DNA of 64,000 nucleotides from Streptomyces cirratus (GTDB lineage: Bacteria; Actinomycetota; Actinomycetes; Streptomycetales; Streptomycetaceae), in the NCBI RefSeq assembly GCF_014650775.1, contig NZ_BMVP01000002.1:434001-498000 (forward strand). The letters run 5' to 3'. Within the stretch, counting starts at the first letter, position 1, and each line of letters begins with the position of its first letter. The notes beneath the pieces were generated by a model. It was not told the DNA's origin and searched no databases. It was given only the letters and a program-made list of their open reading frames with translations. This document shows, piece by piece, positions 1 to 7,934 of this stretch. Position numbers and translations under genes: made by a program.

Positions 1-392
1 TTCCGCCGGCGCCACGCGCTGATGTGCAGGTTCGTCATCGTGCGCCGCAGGTACCCGCCGACCGCCGCCTTGTCGCTGATCCGGTCCCACGCCCGGTAGG
101 TCGAGAACAGCGCGCTCTGCAGCAGGTCCTCCGCCTCGTACCGGTCGCCGGTGAGATGGAACGCCGTGGCGAAGAGCGCCGCCCTGCGTTCCTGCACGTA
201 CGCCGTGAATTCCGCCTCCGAGGAGGAAGGAAGCCGCGGAGCGGGAACCGCCTGGTACGTGTTCGCGTCAATGGCTACAGGATGCGTCGGCCGCTGACGG
301 GCGACCGTCGCCGTACGGACACCCGCCCGGCGGTTCGCATCGTGCAGCCGCGTGACGACCGCGCTGGTCGTGGTGCTGTGCAGCGTGTTCAT
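1..392 (-). CDS. sigQ: SigQ-type ECF/SigE-family RNA polymerase sigma factor (3' part outside window)
   Basis: This gene reads leftwards off the window edge, so only the first 130 residues are visible. It starts MNTLHSTTTSAVVTRL at an ATG. The stretch after residue 60 (EFTAYVQERRAALFATAFHL, then GDRYEAEDLLQSALF and YLRRTMTNLHISAWRRR) is sigma region 2 of the SigE family, including the core-binding and -10 recognition helices. Region 4 is not in the window. It is divergent from afsQ1, the arrangement known for sigQ in S. coelicolor, where SigQ acts with the AfsQ system in nutrient-responsive control of antibiotics. A likely AfsQ1 site lies between the two genes. The ORF identity is firm; the symbol rests on context. 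Confidence 0.85.
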   Translation of the reverse strand, partial: MNTLHSTTTSAVVTRLHDANRRAGVRTATVARQRPTHPVAIDANTYQAVPAPRLPSSSEAEFTAYVQERRAALFATAFHLTGDRYEAEDLLQSALFSTYRAWDRISDKAAVGGYLRRTMTNLHISAWRRR

Positions 393-476
393 CTCGCGCC
401 CCCCGTCGTGGAGTCTGCTTCGGTCCGTCTGTGCTAGAAGCCTGCCCCCCCGACTTAACCGGGGTGTCCTGCGACT

Positions 477-492
477 GTCACAGCCCTGTCAC
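477..492. promoter_or_regulatory. AfsQ1 binding box (GTCAC-n6-GTCAC)
   Basis: Two GTCAC direct repeats at 477-481 and 488-492 are separated by six bases, exactly the published AfsQ1 consensus GTnAC-n6-GTnAC. The site lies 85 bp upstream of the sigQ start and 70 bp upstream of the afsQ1 start, so it could control both divergent genes. The match is seen directly; binding is inferred. Confidence 0.8.
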
Positions 493-562
493 AGCGGCCC
501 GCCGTCGCATCCGCGTACGACGGACGGTCGAGTCCCGACGGCCGATGGGACAGAATGAGCCC

Positions 563-1240
563 GTGCCTTTCCTGTTGCTGATCGAGGACGACGACGCCAT
601 CCGCACGGCCCTCGAACTCTCCCTGTCACGCCAGGGCCACCGTGTGGCCACCGCGGCGACGGGCGAGGACGGCCTGAAACTGCTGCGCGAGCAGCGGCCG
701 GACCTGATCGTGCTGGACGTGATGCTGCCCGGGATCGACGGCTTCGAGGTGTGCCGGCGGATCCGGCGCACCGACCAGCTGCCGATCATCTTGCTGACCG
801 CGCGCAGCGACGACATCGACGTGGTCGTCGGGCTGGAGTCCGGAGCCGATGACTACGTTGTCAAACCCGTCCAGGGCCGGGTGCTCGACGCCCGGATCCG
901 GGCCGTGCTGCGCCGCGGCGAACGCGAGGCCAGTGACTCCGCCGTGTTCGGGTCCCTGGTCATCGACCGCGCCGCCATGACGGTGACGAAGAACGGCGAG
1001 GACCTCCAACTCACCCCGACCGAGCTGCGCCTGCTGCTGGAGCTCAGCCGCAGGCCCGGCCAGGCACTTTCGCGGCAGCAGTTGCTGCGCCTGGTCTGGG
1101 AGCACGACTACCTCGGTGATTCGCGCCTCGTCGACGCCTGCGTGCAGCGGCTGCGCGCGAAGGTCGAGGAGGTCCCGTCCTCGCCCACGCTGATCCGTAC
1201 GGTCCGCGGCGTCGGCTACCGCCTGGATTCCCCGCAGTGA
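563..1240 (+). CDS. afsQ1: AfsQ1 OmpR/PhoB-family response regulator
   Basis: The product is 225 residues, the length known for AfsQ1. The receiver domain (residues 1-115) has the acidic pocket EDD near residue 8, the phospho-acceptor Asp52 in LIVLDVMLPG, Thr in ILLTARSDD and Lys in DDYVVKPV. The winged-helix domain (about 130-225) ends VRTVRGVGYRLDSPQ. I chose the GTG at 563 because it begins PFLLLIEDDD directly; upstream in-frame codons would add a non-homologous tail. The stop overlaps the afsQ2 start (GTGA), so the kinase is translationally coupled. In S. coelicolor this system controls actinorhodin and undecylprodigiosin under glutamate conditions. Confidence 0.95.
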   Translation: MPFLLLIEDDDAIRTALELSLSRQGHRVATAATGEDGLKLLREQRPDLIVLDVMLPGIDGFEVCRRIRRTDQLPIILLTARSDDIDVVVGLESGADDYVVKPVQGRVLDARIRAVLRRGEREASDSAVFGSLVIDRAAMTVTKNGEDLQLTPTELRLLLELSRRPGQALSRQQLLRLVWEHDYLGDSRLVDACVQRLRAKVEEVPSSPTLIRTVRGVGYRLDSPQ

Positions 1241-2730
1241 CCAAGCAGTTCCCGGGGGGCCTGTTCGCGGGTCGGCGCTGGACCAGTCTGCGACTGCGGC
1301 TCCTCGTCGTGTTCGCCCTGGTCGCGCTGACGGCCGCCGTGTCCGCGTCGGGGATCGCCTACTGGCTCAACCGCGAGGCGGTGCTCACCCGTACCCAGGA
1401 CGCGGCCCTCGGCGACTTCCGCCAGGAGATGCAGAACCGGGCCGCGGCGCTGCCCGCCGATCCGACGCCCGAGGAGTTGCAGCGCACCGCCGAGCTGATG
1501 GCGGGCAGCAGCCCCGGGTACAGCGTGCTGCTGGTGGACGAGCTGAAAGACGGCCGCAAGGTGTTCGGCGCGGCCGGCCCCGACTCCTTCGGGCTGGCAG
1601 ACGTGCCGAAGTCCCTCCAGAACGCCGTGAACGACCGGCAGAAGACGACGGCCGCCAACGACGCCGAGTACCACATGTACTGGCAGCGGACGAAGCCGCG
1701 CGGCAACCCCTACCTGGTGGGCGGGACGCGGATCGTGGGCGGCGGCCCGACGGGCTACATGTACAAGTCGCTCGCACAGGAACGCGACGACCTCAACGCG
1801 CTCGGCTGGTCGCTGACCATCGCGACGGGTCTCGCGCTGCTCGGGTCGGCGCTGCTGGCGCAGGCCGCGGCCCGGACCGTGCTCAAGCCCGTACAACGCC
1901 TCGGCGACGCGGCGCGGCGGCTCGGGGAGGGCGAACTCGACCACCGGCTCGAGGTGTCGGGGACCGACGAACTCGCCGACCTGTCGCACACCTTCAACAA
2001 GACGGCGGAGGCGCTGGAGAAGAAGGTCGCGGACATGAGCGCCCGGGAGGAGTCCAGCCGGCGCTTCGTGGCGGACATGTCGCACGAACTGCGCACGCCG
2101 CTGACGGCGTTGACGGCGGTCGCCGAGGTGCTGGAGGAGGAGGTCGACGACCTCGATCCGATGATCGCACCGGCGGTGGCGCTGGTGGTGAGCGAGACCC
2201 GGCGACTGAACGACCTGGTGGAGAACCTGATGGAGGTCACCCGCTTCGACGCGGGAACGGCACGCCTCGTCCTGGACGACGTGGACGTCGCCGACCAGGT
2301 CACGGCCTGCATCGACGCGCGGGCGTGGCTCGACGCCGTGGAACTGGACGCGGAGCGCGGGATCGTGGTGCGGCTCGACCCGCGGCGGCTCGACGTGATC
2401 CTGGCCAACCTCATCGGCAACGCGCTCAAGCACGGCGGCTCGCCGGTGCGGGTGTCGGTGCGGGTGGAGGGGGAGTGGCTGCTCATCGCGGTCAAGGACA
2501 ACGGTCCGGGCATCCCGGAGGAGGTGCTGCCGCACGTCTTCGACCGGTTCTACAAGGCGAGCGCGTCCCGGCCGAAGTCGGACGGGAGCGGGCTGGGCCT
2601 GTCCATCGCGATGGAGAACGCGCACATCCACGGCGGCGACATCACGGCCGCCAACGGCAGCGAGGGCGGGGCGCTGTTCACGTTGCGGCTGCCGGTGGAC
2701 GTGGGGAAGGTGATTGCCGGTGAGGCGTAG
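1237..2730 (+). CDS. afsQ2: AfsQ2 sensor histidine kinase
   Basis: This 497-residue membrane kinase has a first TM segment at about 21-43, an extracytoplasmic sensor of about 145 residues, a second TM at about 188-210, a HAMP linker to about 265, and a HisKA domain with His283 in MSHELRTPLTAL. The ATPase domain has the N box (NLIGNALKHGG), G1 (DNGPGIPEE) and G2 (GSGLGLSIAMENAHIHGG). The GTG start overlaps the afsQ1 stop by four bases. It phosphorylates AfsQ1. The downstream lipoprotein gene begins inside its 3' end, so all three genes form one unit. Confidence 0.94.
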   Translation: MTKQFPGGLFAGRRWTSLRLRLLVVFALVALTAAVSASGIAYWLNREAVLTRTQDAALGDFRQEMQNRAAALPADPTPEELQRTAELMAGSSPGYSVLLVDELKDGRKVFGAAGPDSFGLADVPKSLQNAVNDRQKTTAANDAEYHMYWQRTKPRGNPYLVGGTRIVGGGPTGYMYKSLAQERDDLNALGWSLTIATGLALLGSALLAQAAARTVLKPVQRLGDAARRLGEGELDHRLEVSGTDELADLSHTFNKTAEALEKKVADMSAREESSRRFVADMSHELRTPLTALTAVAEVLEEEVDDLDPMIAPAVALVVSETRRLNDLVENLMEVTRFDAGTARLVLDDVDVADQVTACIDARAWLDAVELDAERGIVVRLDPRRLDVILANLIGNALKHGGSPVRVSVRVEGEWLLIAVKDNGPGIPEEVLPHVFDRFYKASASRPKSDGSGLGLSIAMENAHIHGGDITAANGSEGGALFTLRLPVDVGKVIAGEA

Positions 2731-3352
2731 GACCGGACGTGTGGCGGGGGCGCTGCTGCTGGTGGCGGCCGTGACGTCGGGGTGCGGGATTCGGGCGACG
2801 ACCGTGCCGGTGGACGTGGGCGCGGCGCCGTCGCGGGTGTCCTGCGACACCCCGGCGCAGCCGAGCGGGCAGCAGCCGAGCGGGGTGCCGGGGTTCCGGG
2901 CGACCGTGGAGCTGGTGTGCGGGTCGCAGCTGGTGGGTGTGGAACGGGTGGTGCCGGTGCCGGAGAAGCGGCCTGCGCGCGAACCGGTGGTGCTGGCGGC
3001 GCAGGCGCTGCTGGAGGCGCTGGAGCGGGAACCGTCGGCGCAGGAGCGGGACGCGGGGTTCACGACCGGGGTGCCGGCCGGCCTGTCGGCGGCGCCGACG
3101 CGGGCGGGTGATCCGGCGGGGACCGTGCGGCTGAGCCGGAAGCCGGAGGATCTGCCGCCGGTGGCCCTGTCGCAGATCGTGTGCACGCTGGCGGAGAGCG
3201 AGGCGGTCTCGGCGGGCCCGGGGCCGGTGGTCCTGGGCGGTCCGGACGCCGACCCGCCGAGGGCCTGGGAGTGCAGCGACGCCGTCCGCTCCAGGCCGGA
3301 GTCGGTGCCGACGCTGGGGGACGTCGTCCGGCCGTCGGCCGGCCCTTCCTGA
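2720..3352 (+). CDS. afsQ3: AfsQ3-type lipoprotein of the AfsQ operon
   Basis: The product has about 210 residues, starting VRRRTGRVAGALLLVAAV with a lipobox ending TSGCG, so Cys near residue 23 should be lipidated and the protein exported. The rest is a variable extracytoplasmic domain with no motif I can name. I prefer the GTG at 2720, which gives an Arg-rich n-region; a TTG at 2714 is possible. It overlaps the afsQ2 3' end by 11 bases. The lipoprotein downstream of afsQ2 in S. coelicolor is AfsQ3, thought to assist sensing. The role is inferred from position. Confidence 0.8.
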   Translation: MRRRTGRVAGALLLVAAVTSGCGIRATTVPVDVGAAPSRVSCDTPAQPSGQQPSGVPGFRATVELVCGSQLVGVERVVPVPEKRPAREPVVLAAQALLEALEREPSAQERDAGFTTGVPAGLSAAPTRAGDPAGTVRLSRKPEDLPPVALSQIVCTLAESEAVSAGPGPVVLGGPDADPPRAWECSDAVRSRPESVPTLGDVVRPSAGPS

Positions 3353-3380
3353 CGGCCTGTGGGGCGGCCGCGCCGGCGCC

Positions 3381-3761
3381 TCAAGAGCCGGCGGGGCCGG
3401 GGGTGCCCGCGGCTCGGGCGTGCTGTCGCAGGGCGGTTGCCAGTCGGTCGCGGGCGCCGGTCTGGGCGGCGATTCGCTCGTCGAGGACCGCCAGCCGTTC
3501 CCGGGCGACCCGCAAGCCCCTGTCCGAAGGCGGTGCGGCGGCCACGTCGCCGTCCAGGCACGGCAGGAACACCCGTACGTCCTCGAGGGTGAGCCCGGCG
3601 GACAGCAGGTGGCGGATGTTACGGACCCGCACCACCGCCCCCTCCTCGTAGACGCGGTAGCCGTTGGAGGCCCGTTCCGAGGAGATCAACCCGGCCTGCT
3701 CGTAGTGCCGCAGCGCACGGGCGGTCGTCCCCGTCGCCCGGGCCAGCTCACCGATCCGCAC
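3381..3761 (-). CDS. MerR-family transcriptional regulator
   Basis: This protein has 126 residues. The N-terminal winged HTH reads VRIGELARATGTTARALRHY, then an SSERASNGYRVY wing, followed by helices RNIRHLLSAGLTLEDVRVFL and a C-terminal dimerisation coiled coil (RERLAVLDERIAAQTGARDRLATAL). The GTG start has GGGAGGTGG just upstream. Cys69 in the FLPCLDGD stretch is a family feature and may sense metal, thiol or oxidative stress, but there is no further cysteine cluster. It follows the SDR gene by 26 bases, so both are probably co-transcribed and self-regulated through the site at 4562-4583. The effector is unknown. Confidence 0.88.
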   Translation of the reverse strand: MRIGELARATGTTARALRHYEQAGLISSERASNGYRVYEEGAVVRVRNIRHLLSAGLTLEDVRVFLPCLDGDVAAAPPSDRGLRVARERLAVLDERIAAQTGARDRLATALRQHARAAGTPGPAGS

Positions 3762-3787
3762 CCGTCCCACCTCCCGGGCCACTCCTA

Positions 3788-4555
3788 TCACGCCACGACC
3801 GCTCCGCCGTCGACCGGGAGCACGACCCCGGTGACGAACGACGCGCCCGGCGCGGCGAGCCGGGTGATGGCCCACGCCACCTCCTCGGGGCGGCCTATCC
3901 GGCCCATCGGGGTGTGCGCGAGCTGCCACTGCCGCACGGCGGCCCGCCGCTCGGGCGTCAGGCCCTGGTGTTCGCCGATGGGGGTGTCGATCGCGCCGGG
4001 GGCGACCGCCACCACCCGGATCCCGCGGGGCGCCAGTTCGACCGCCCAACTCCGGGTCAGCGCTTCCAGGGCGGTCTTGGTCGCCGCGTAGAGCGAGTTC
4101 CCGGGCCACGCCCGCTGGCCCACCGACGTACTGACATTGACGATCACTCCGCCCGACGCCTCCAGGAACGGCAGCACGGCCTGGGTCAGCAGGAGGGGAG
4201 CGACGAGGTTCGTCGCGAGCTGATCCGTGATCAGCGCGGGGCCGAGCGAGCCGAGAGCGCCGCCGCGCACGATGCCGGCGTTGTTGACCAGCACGTCCAG
4301 TCGACCATGCGTCGCCGAGACGGCCCGGGCTATCCGCTCGGGCTCCCCCTCGGCGGTGATGTCGGCGGCCAGCGGCACGATCCGGTCGTGCCCGGCCGCG
4401 GTCTCGTCGAGCGGTTCTCTTCGCCGTCCGATCGCGACCACGTGGGCGCCCTCGGCGGCGAAGGCGCGGGCGGCTGCCCGGCCTATGCCGGTGCCGGCTC
4501 CGGTGACGACGACGACTCTGCGGCTCTGCGGTGCGGTGCTGTCCATGCCGGTCAT
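3788..4555 (-). CDS. Short-chain dehydrogenase/reductase (SDR)
   Basis: This 255-residue classical SDR has the nucleotide site TGAGTGIG at 18-25, NNAG at 91-94, and the active-site Ser in the VSTSVG stretch with Tyr156 and Lys160 (YAATK). The C-terminal VLPVDGGAVVA is typical of the fold. It should catalyse NAD(P)H-dependent carbonyl or alcohol oxidoreduction in the cytosol; the substrate cannot be read from the sequence. The start may instead be MDSTAP three codons on. It is the first gene of a pair with the MerR regulator, an arrangement usual for inducible detoxification genes. Confidence 0.88.
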   Translation of the reverse strand: MTGMDSTAPQSRRVVVVTGAGTGIGRAAARAFAAEGAHVVAIGRRREPLDETAAGHDRIVPLAADITAEGEPERIARAVSATHGRLDVLVNNAGIVRGGALGSLGPALITDQLATNLVAPLLLTQAVLPFLEASGGVIVNVSTSVGQRAWPGNSLYAATKTALEALTRSWAVELAPRGIRVVAVAPGAIDTPIGEHQGLTPERRAAVRQWQLAHTPMGRIGRPEEVAWAITRLAAPGASFVTGVVLPVDGGAVVA

Positions 4556-4561
4556 CGTCCG

Positions 4562-4583
4562 ACCCTGCCGCCAGCGGCAAGGT
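4562..4583. promoter_or_regulatory. Probable MerR operator upstream of the SDR-merR pair
   Basis: A 22-base imperfect inverted repeat has arms ACCCTGCCGCC and AGCGGCAAGGT, with nine of eleven positions paired. On the minus strand it follows a TTGACC hexamer that can serve as a -35 box, so the dyad sits in the spacer where MerR-family activators bind. It lies immediately upstream of the SDR start. Binding is inferred. Confidence 0.5.
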
Positions 4584-4621
4584 CAACCCCGCGTTGGCCC
4601 GCGGGTACCCGTCGGACGCAG

Positions 4622-4657
4622 ACCGGCCCCCCGGGCCGGGAGGCTCGGGGGGCCGGT
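4622..4657 (-). terminator. Hairpin terminator after the sugar phosphomutase gene
   Basis: An 11-bp perfect stem (ACCGGCCCCCC paired with GGGGGGCCGGT) with a 14-base loop lies 24 bases past the stop of the gene ending at 4681. It has no U-tract, as is common in Streptomyces. Confidence 0.6.
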
Positions 4658-4680
4658 GCGTGCGGGCGGCGCGGCAGGGA

Positions 4681-6330
4681 TCACAGGCCGGCGGCTGCCG
4701 AGAGGTCCTTCTTGATCGCGTCCAGGATCTCCTGGCCGCGGGTGCGGGCCGGGGTGAGGTCGCAGGGTTCCGAGACCGGTACCACGACCTCCAGGTAGCA
4801 CTTGAGCTTCGGCTCCGTGCCCGAAGGGCGGACGATCACCCGGGCCTTGTGGTCGCCCTCCAGGTAATAGCGCAGGCCGTCCGTCGGGGGCAGGGATTCC
4901 GTGCCCCGGCTGAGGTCCTCCGCCGAGGTGACCCGCAGGCCCGCCAGGGACGTCGGCGGCTGCGCGCGCAGGGCCGCCATCGCCGAGGCGATGACCGAGA
5001 GGTCCGAGACCCGTACCGACAGCTGGTCGGTGGCGTGCAGGCCGTGGGCCATCGCCAGGTCGTCCAGCAGGTCGTTCAGGGTGCGGCCCTGCTCCTTGAG
5101 CTCCGAGGCGAGTTCGGCGATCAGGAGGGCGGCCGTGATGCCGTCCTTGTCGCGGACGCCCTCGGGGTCCACGCAGTAGCCCAGCGCCTCCTCGTAGCCG
5201 TAGCGCAGGCCCTCGACGCGGGAGATCCACTTGAAGCCGGTGAGCGTCTCCTCGTAGGGGAGGCCCGCCGCGTCCGCGATCCGGCCCAGGAGGCTGGAGG
5301 AGACGATGGACTCGGCGAAGACGCCGCGGGCGCCCTTGTGGACCAGGTGGGCGGCCAGGAGCGCGCCGACCTCGTCGCCCCGGAGCATCCGCCAGCCGCC
5401 GTCGTCCGGGACGGCCACCGCGCAGCGGTCCGCGTCCGGGTCGTTGGCGATGACGATGTCCGGGTTCACCTCGGCGGCCTTCGCGAAGGACAGGTCCATC
5501 GCACCCGGCTCCTCCGGGTTGGGGAAGGCCACGGTCGGGAAGGCCGGGTCCGGTTCCGCCTGCTCGGCCACCAGGACCGGGGTGGGGAAGCCGTGCCGGG
5601 CGAAGGCGGCCGTCACGACGTCCTTGCCGACGCCGTGCATGGCCGTGTAGACGGTCCGCACGCCCCGGGGGGAGCCGGGGGTCAGGACGGCGTCCGTACG
5701 GGCCAGGTAGGCCTCCAGGACCTCGTCGCCGAGGTCTTCCCAGCCGGACTCGGGGCGCGGTACGGAGTCGAGGGTGGTGATCCGCTCGATCTCCGCGGCG
5801 ATCTCGGCGTCCGCCGGGGAGACGATCTGGGAGCCGTCACCGAGGTAGACCTTGTAGCCGTTGTCCCGGGGCGGGTTGTGGCTCGCGGTGACCTCGACGC
5901 CGGCGACGGCGCCCAGGTGCCTTATGGCGTAGGCGAGGACGGGCGTCGGGAGGGGACGGGGCAGGACGGCCGCGCGCAGACCGGCGCCGGTCATGACGGC
6001 CGCGGTGTCACGGGCGAAGTCCGCCGACTTGTAGCGCGCGTCGTAGCCGACGACGACCAGGCCGCCGGCGTGGCCCTGGGCCTTGAGGTAGGCCGCGAGG
6101 CCCGCCGCGGCGCGGATGACCACGGCACGGTTCATCCGCATCGGGCCCGCACCCAGCTCGCCGCGGAGCCCGGCGGTGCCGAACTGCAGCATGCCGGAGA
6201 ACCGGTCCGCGAGTTCCGCCGTGTCGCCGGCCTCGATCAGCTCGGCGAGTTCCGCCGCCGTCTGCGGGTCCGGGTCCTCGGCCAGCCACGCCCGGGCCCG
6301 GGTGATCAGGTCGTCCTGCACTTCCTGCAC
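4681..6330 (-). CDS. Phospho-sugar mutase (phosphoglucomutase/phosphomannomutase family)
   Basis: This 549-residue alpha-D-phosphohexomutase interconverts sugar 1- and 6-phosphates for cell-wall and storage sugars. The catalytic phosphoserine is Ser150 in VTASHNPP, the Mg2+ loop is DPDADR at 297-302, and a C-terminal phosphate-binding loop IVRPSGTEPK is present. The length fits the PgcA/PMM subgroup rather than the 460-residue bacterial PMM. The purine phosphorylase gene lies 28 bases upstream on the same strand, so the two likely form a salvage operon in which the mutase could convert ribose-1-phosphate or hexose-phosphate. Substrate choice between glucose and mannose (or pentose) is not decidable here. 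Confidence 0.92.
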   Translation of the reverse strand: MQEVQDDLITRARAWLAEDPDPQTAAELAELIEAGDTAELADRFSGMLQFGTAGLRGELGAGPMRMNRAVVIRAAAGLAAYLKAQGHAGGLVVVGYDARYKSADFARDTAAVMTGAGLRAAVLPRPLPTPVLAYAIRHLGAVAGVEVTASHNPPRDNGYKVYLGDGSQIVSPADAEIAAEIERITTLDSVPRPESGWEDLGDEVLEAYLARTDAVLTPGSPRGVRTVYTAMHGVGKDVVTAAFARHGFPTPVLVAEQAEPDPAFPTVAFPNPEEPGAMDLSFAKAAEVNPDIVIANDPDADRCAVAVPDDGGWRMLRGDEVGALLAAHLVHKGARGVFAESIVSSSLLGRIADAAGLPYEETLTGFKWISRVEGLRYGYEEALGYCVDPEGVRDKDGITAALLIAELASELKEQGRTLNDLLDDLAMAHGLHATDQLSVRVSDLSVIASAMAALRAQPPTSLAGLRVTSAEDLSRGTESLPPTDGLRYYLEGDHKARVIVRPSGTEPKLKCYLEVVVPVSEPCDLTPARTRGQEILDAIKKDLSAAAGL

Positions 6331-6358
6331 TACTTCCGCCTTACCTCTCGTACGGTCC

Positions 6359-7165
6359 TCAGATGCGGGCGAGGACCTGGGTCAGCAGCTTGCCCATGCG
6401 CGAGGCCGAGTCACGGCCGGCCTGGAGCACCTCTTCGTGGTTCAGCGGCTCGCCGGACAGCCCCGCGGCCAGGTTGGTGACCAGGGAGATGCCGAGCACC
6501 TCGGCGCCGGCCTCACGGGCGGCGATGGCCTCCAGGACGGTGGACATGCCGACCAGGTCCGCGCCCATGACGCGGATCATGTTGATCTCGGCCGGGGTCT
6601 CGTAGTGCGGGCCGGGGAACTGGACGTAGACGCCTTCTTCGAGGGTCTCGTCGATCTCCTTGCACAGCGCGCGCAGGCGCGGCGAGTAGAGGTCGGTGAG
6701 GTCCACGAAGTTGGCGCCGACGATCGGCGAGGTGGCCGTCAGGTTGAGGTGGTCGCTGATCAGGACCGGCTGGCCGGGCTTCATGCCCTCGCGCAGGCCG
6801 CCGCAGCCGTTGGTCAGCACGACGGTCTTGCAGCCGGCGGCGACGGCGGTACGGACGCCGTGGGCGACGGCGGCGACGCCGCGGCCCTCGTAGTAGTGGG
6901 TCCGGCCGAGGAAGAGCAGCGCGCGCTTCTCGCCGATCTTGTAGGAGCGGATCTTGCCGCCGTGGCCCTCGACGGCGGGCGGCGGGAAGCCGGGCAGCTC
7001 GGTGACGGGGAACTCGGCCTCGGGCGCGCCGAGCGCCTCTGCGGCGGGGGCCCAGCCGGAGCCCATGACGAGGGCGACATCGTGGGTTTCGGCGCCGGTC
7101 AGCTCCCGCAGGCGGGCGGCCGCGGCGGTGGCGTCGGCGAAGGGGTCGGTAACAGATGCGTTCAC
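6359..7165 (-). CDS. Purine-nucleoside phosphorylase
   Basis: This 268-residue trimeric-type PNP cleaves purine nucleosides with phosphate to the base and ribose-1-phosphate. Phosphate and substrate motifs are visible: [35 protein letters not shown] and the [11 protein letters not shown] stretch near the C-terminus. I chose the GTG at 7165 ([11 protein letters not shown]), the common Streptomyces start, over a longer frame. It precedes the phosphomutase by 28 bases on the same strand, which fits a nucleoside salvage unit. Confidence 0.93.
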   Translation of the reverse strand: MNASVTDPFADATAAAARLRELTGAETHDVALVMGSGWAPAAEALGAPEAEFPVTELPGFPPPAVEGHGGKIRSYKIGEKRALLFLGRTHYYEGRGVAAVAHGVRTAVAAGCKTVVLTNGCGGLREGMKPGQPVLISDHLNLTATSPIVGANFVDLTDLYSPRLRALCKEIDETLEEGVYVQFPGPHYETPAEINMIRVMGADLVGMSTVLEAIAAREAGAEVLGISLVTNLAAGLSGEPLNHEEVLQAGRDSASRMGKLLTQVLARI

Positions 7166-7276
7166 GCTGACGAGCGTAACCGTTCCTGGCCTACGCGCGT
7201 AGATGGCACAGGTCACGGTGTTCGGATCGTTGCCTTGTCGTTTCCGCCGAAATGACTCCCGCCGGCCCTGAAGGCC

Positions 7277-7714
7277 TCAGCAGGGGCGCTTGCGCAGTTC
7301 CATCACGTAGTCGTGCGGCGCACCCGCCGACTCGGCCGCGTCCGCGATCTCGCCGAGGTAGCGCGCGGAGGGCAGACCGCCCTCGTAGCCGTTCAGCACG
7401 TACACCCAGGCGGCTTCCTCGCCGTCCAGGGTGTGCACCCGGATCCGCATCCGGCGGTAGATGTCGAGCCCGACGCCCTCCCAGCGGTCCATCGAGTCCT
7501 CGTCGAGCGGCGCGATGTCGTACAGGGCGACGAAGACCTGGTGGCGGGGCGCTTCCACGATCGTGGCGAGGGCGCCCTCCCAGCCCATCTGCTCGCCGCC
7601 GAAGGTCAGCCGCCAGTCGTTGATCCAGCCCGTGCCGCGCAGCGGCGAATGCGGAGCGCGGCGCGTCATCAGCCGCGGGTCGAGGTTGCCGGCGTACGCG
7701 GCGTAGAGCGACAT
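7277..7714 (-). CDS. Gamma-glutamylcyclotransferase-like protein
   Basis: The product has 145 residues starting MSLYAAYAGNLDPRLM. The YAAYAGNL stretch is the substrate loop of the GGCT/AIG2 fold (YxxYGSN in characterised enzymes), with a conserved acidic residue further on and VYVLNGYEGG late in the fold. These enzymes act on gamma-glutamyl amines or remove gamma-glutamyl groups, but the reaction of this actinobacterial branch is not established. It is divergent from the LpdA-type gene with a 220-bp intergenic region. Confidence 0.75.
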   Translation of the reverse strand: MSLYAAYAGNLDPRLMTRRAPHSPLRGTGWINDWRLTFGGEQMGWEGALATIVEAPRHQVFVALYDIAPLDEDSMDRWEGVGLDIYRRMRIRVHTLDGEEAAWVYVLNGYEGGLPSARYLGEIADAAESAGAPHDYVMELRKRPC

Positions 7715-7934
7715 GAGGTCGAGGGTACGGGAGGGGCGGCCCGGGCGGCGTGCCCAGGCCGATGACCGGGGGCGACCACAGCATGACCGATTCGGCGGAG
7801 CCGACGGAGGGACCGGGCGTGAAGCACCTTGAAGCGTGCGGGACAATGGGGCACGGAATGCATCCCCCGGGGAGACCCCCCGGAAGCCCCGGCCGGGGCG
7901 GCAGCCGGCCGGGTAGACGTGAGGCGGAGTTTTC

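Noticed and set aside
1216..3561. Long open frame antisense to afsQ2 and afsQ3
   Set aside because: It arises from the GC-rich third-codon bias of the real genes; composition is Arg/Ala/Pro-rich with no recognisable domain.
4531..6480. Long plus-strand open frame opposite the sugar phosphomutase
   Set aside because: The minus strand carries a clear phosphomutase with catalytic motifs; this frame is a shadow.
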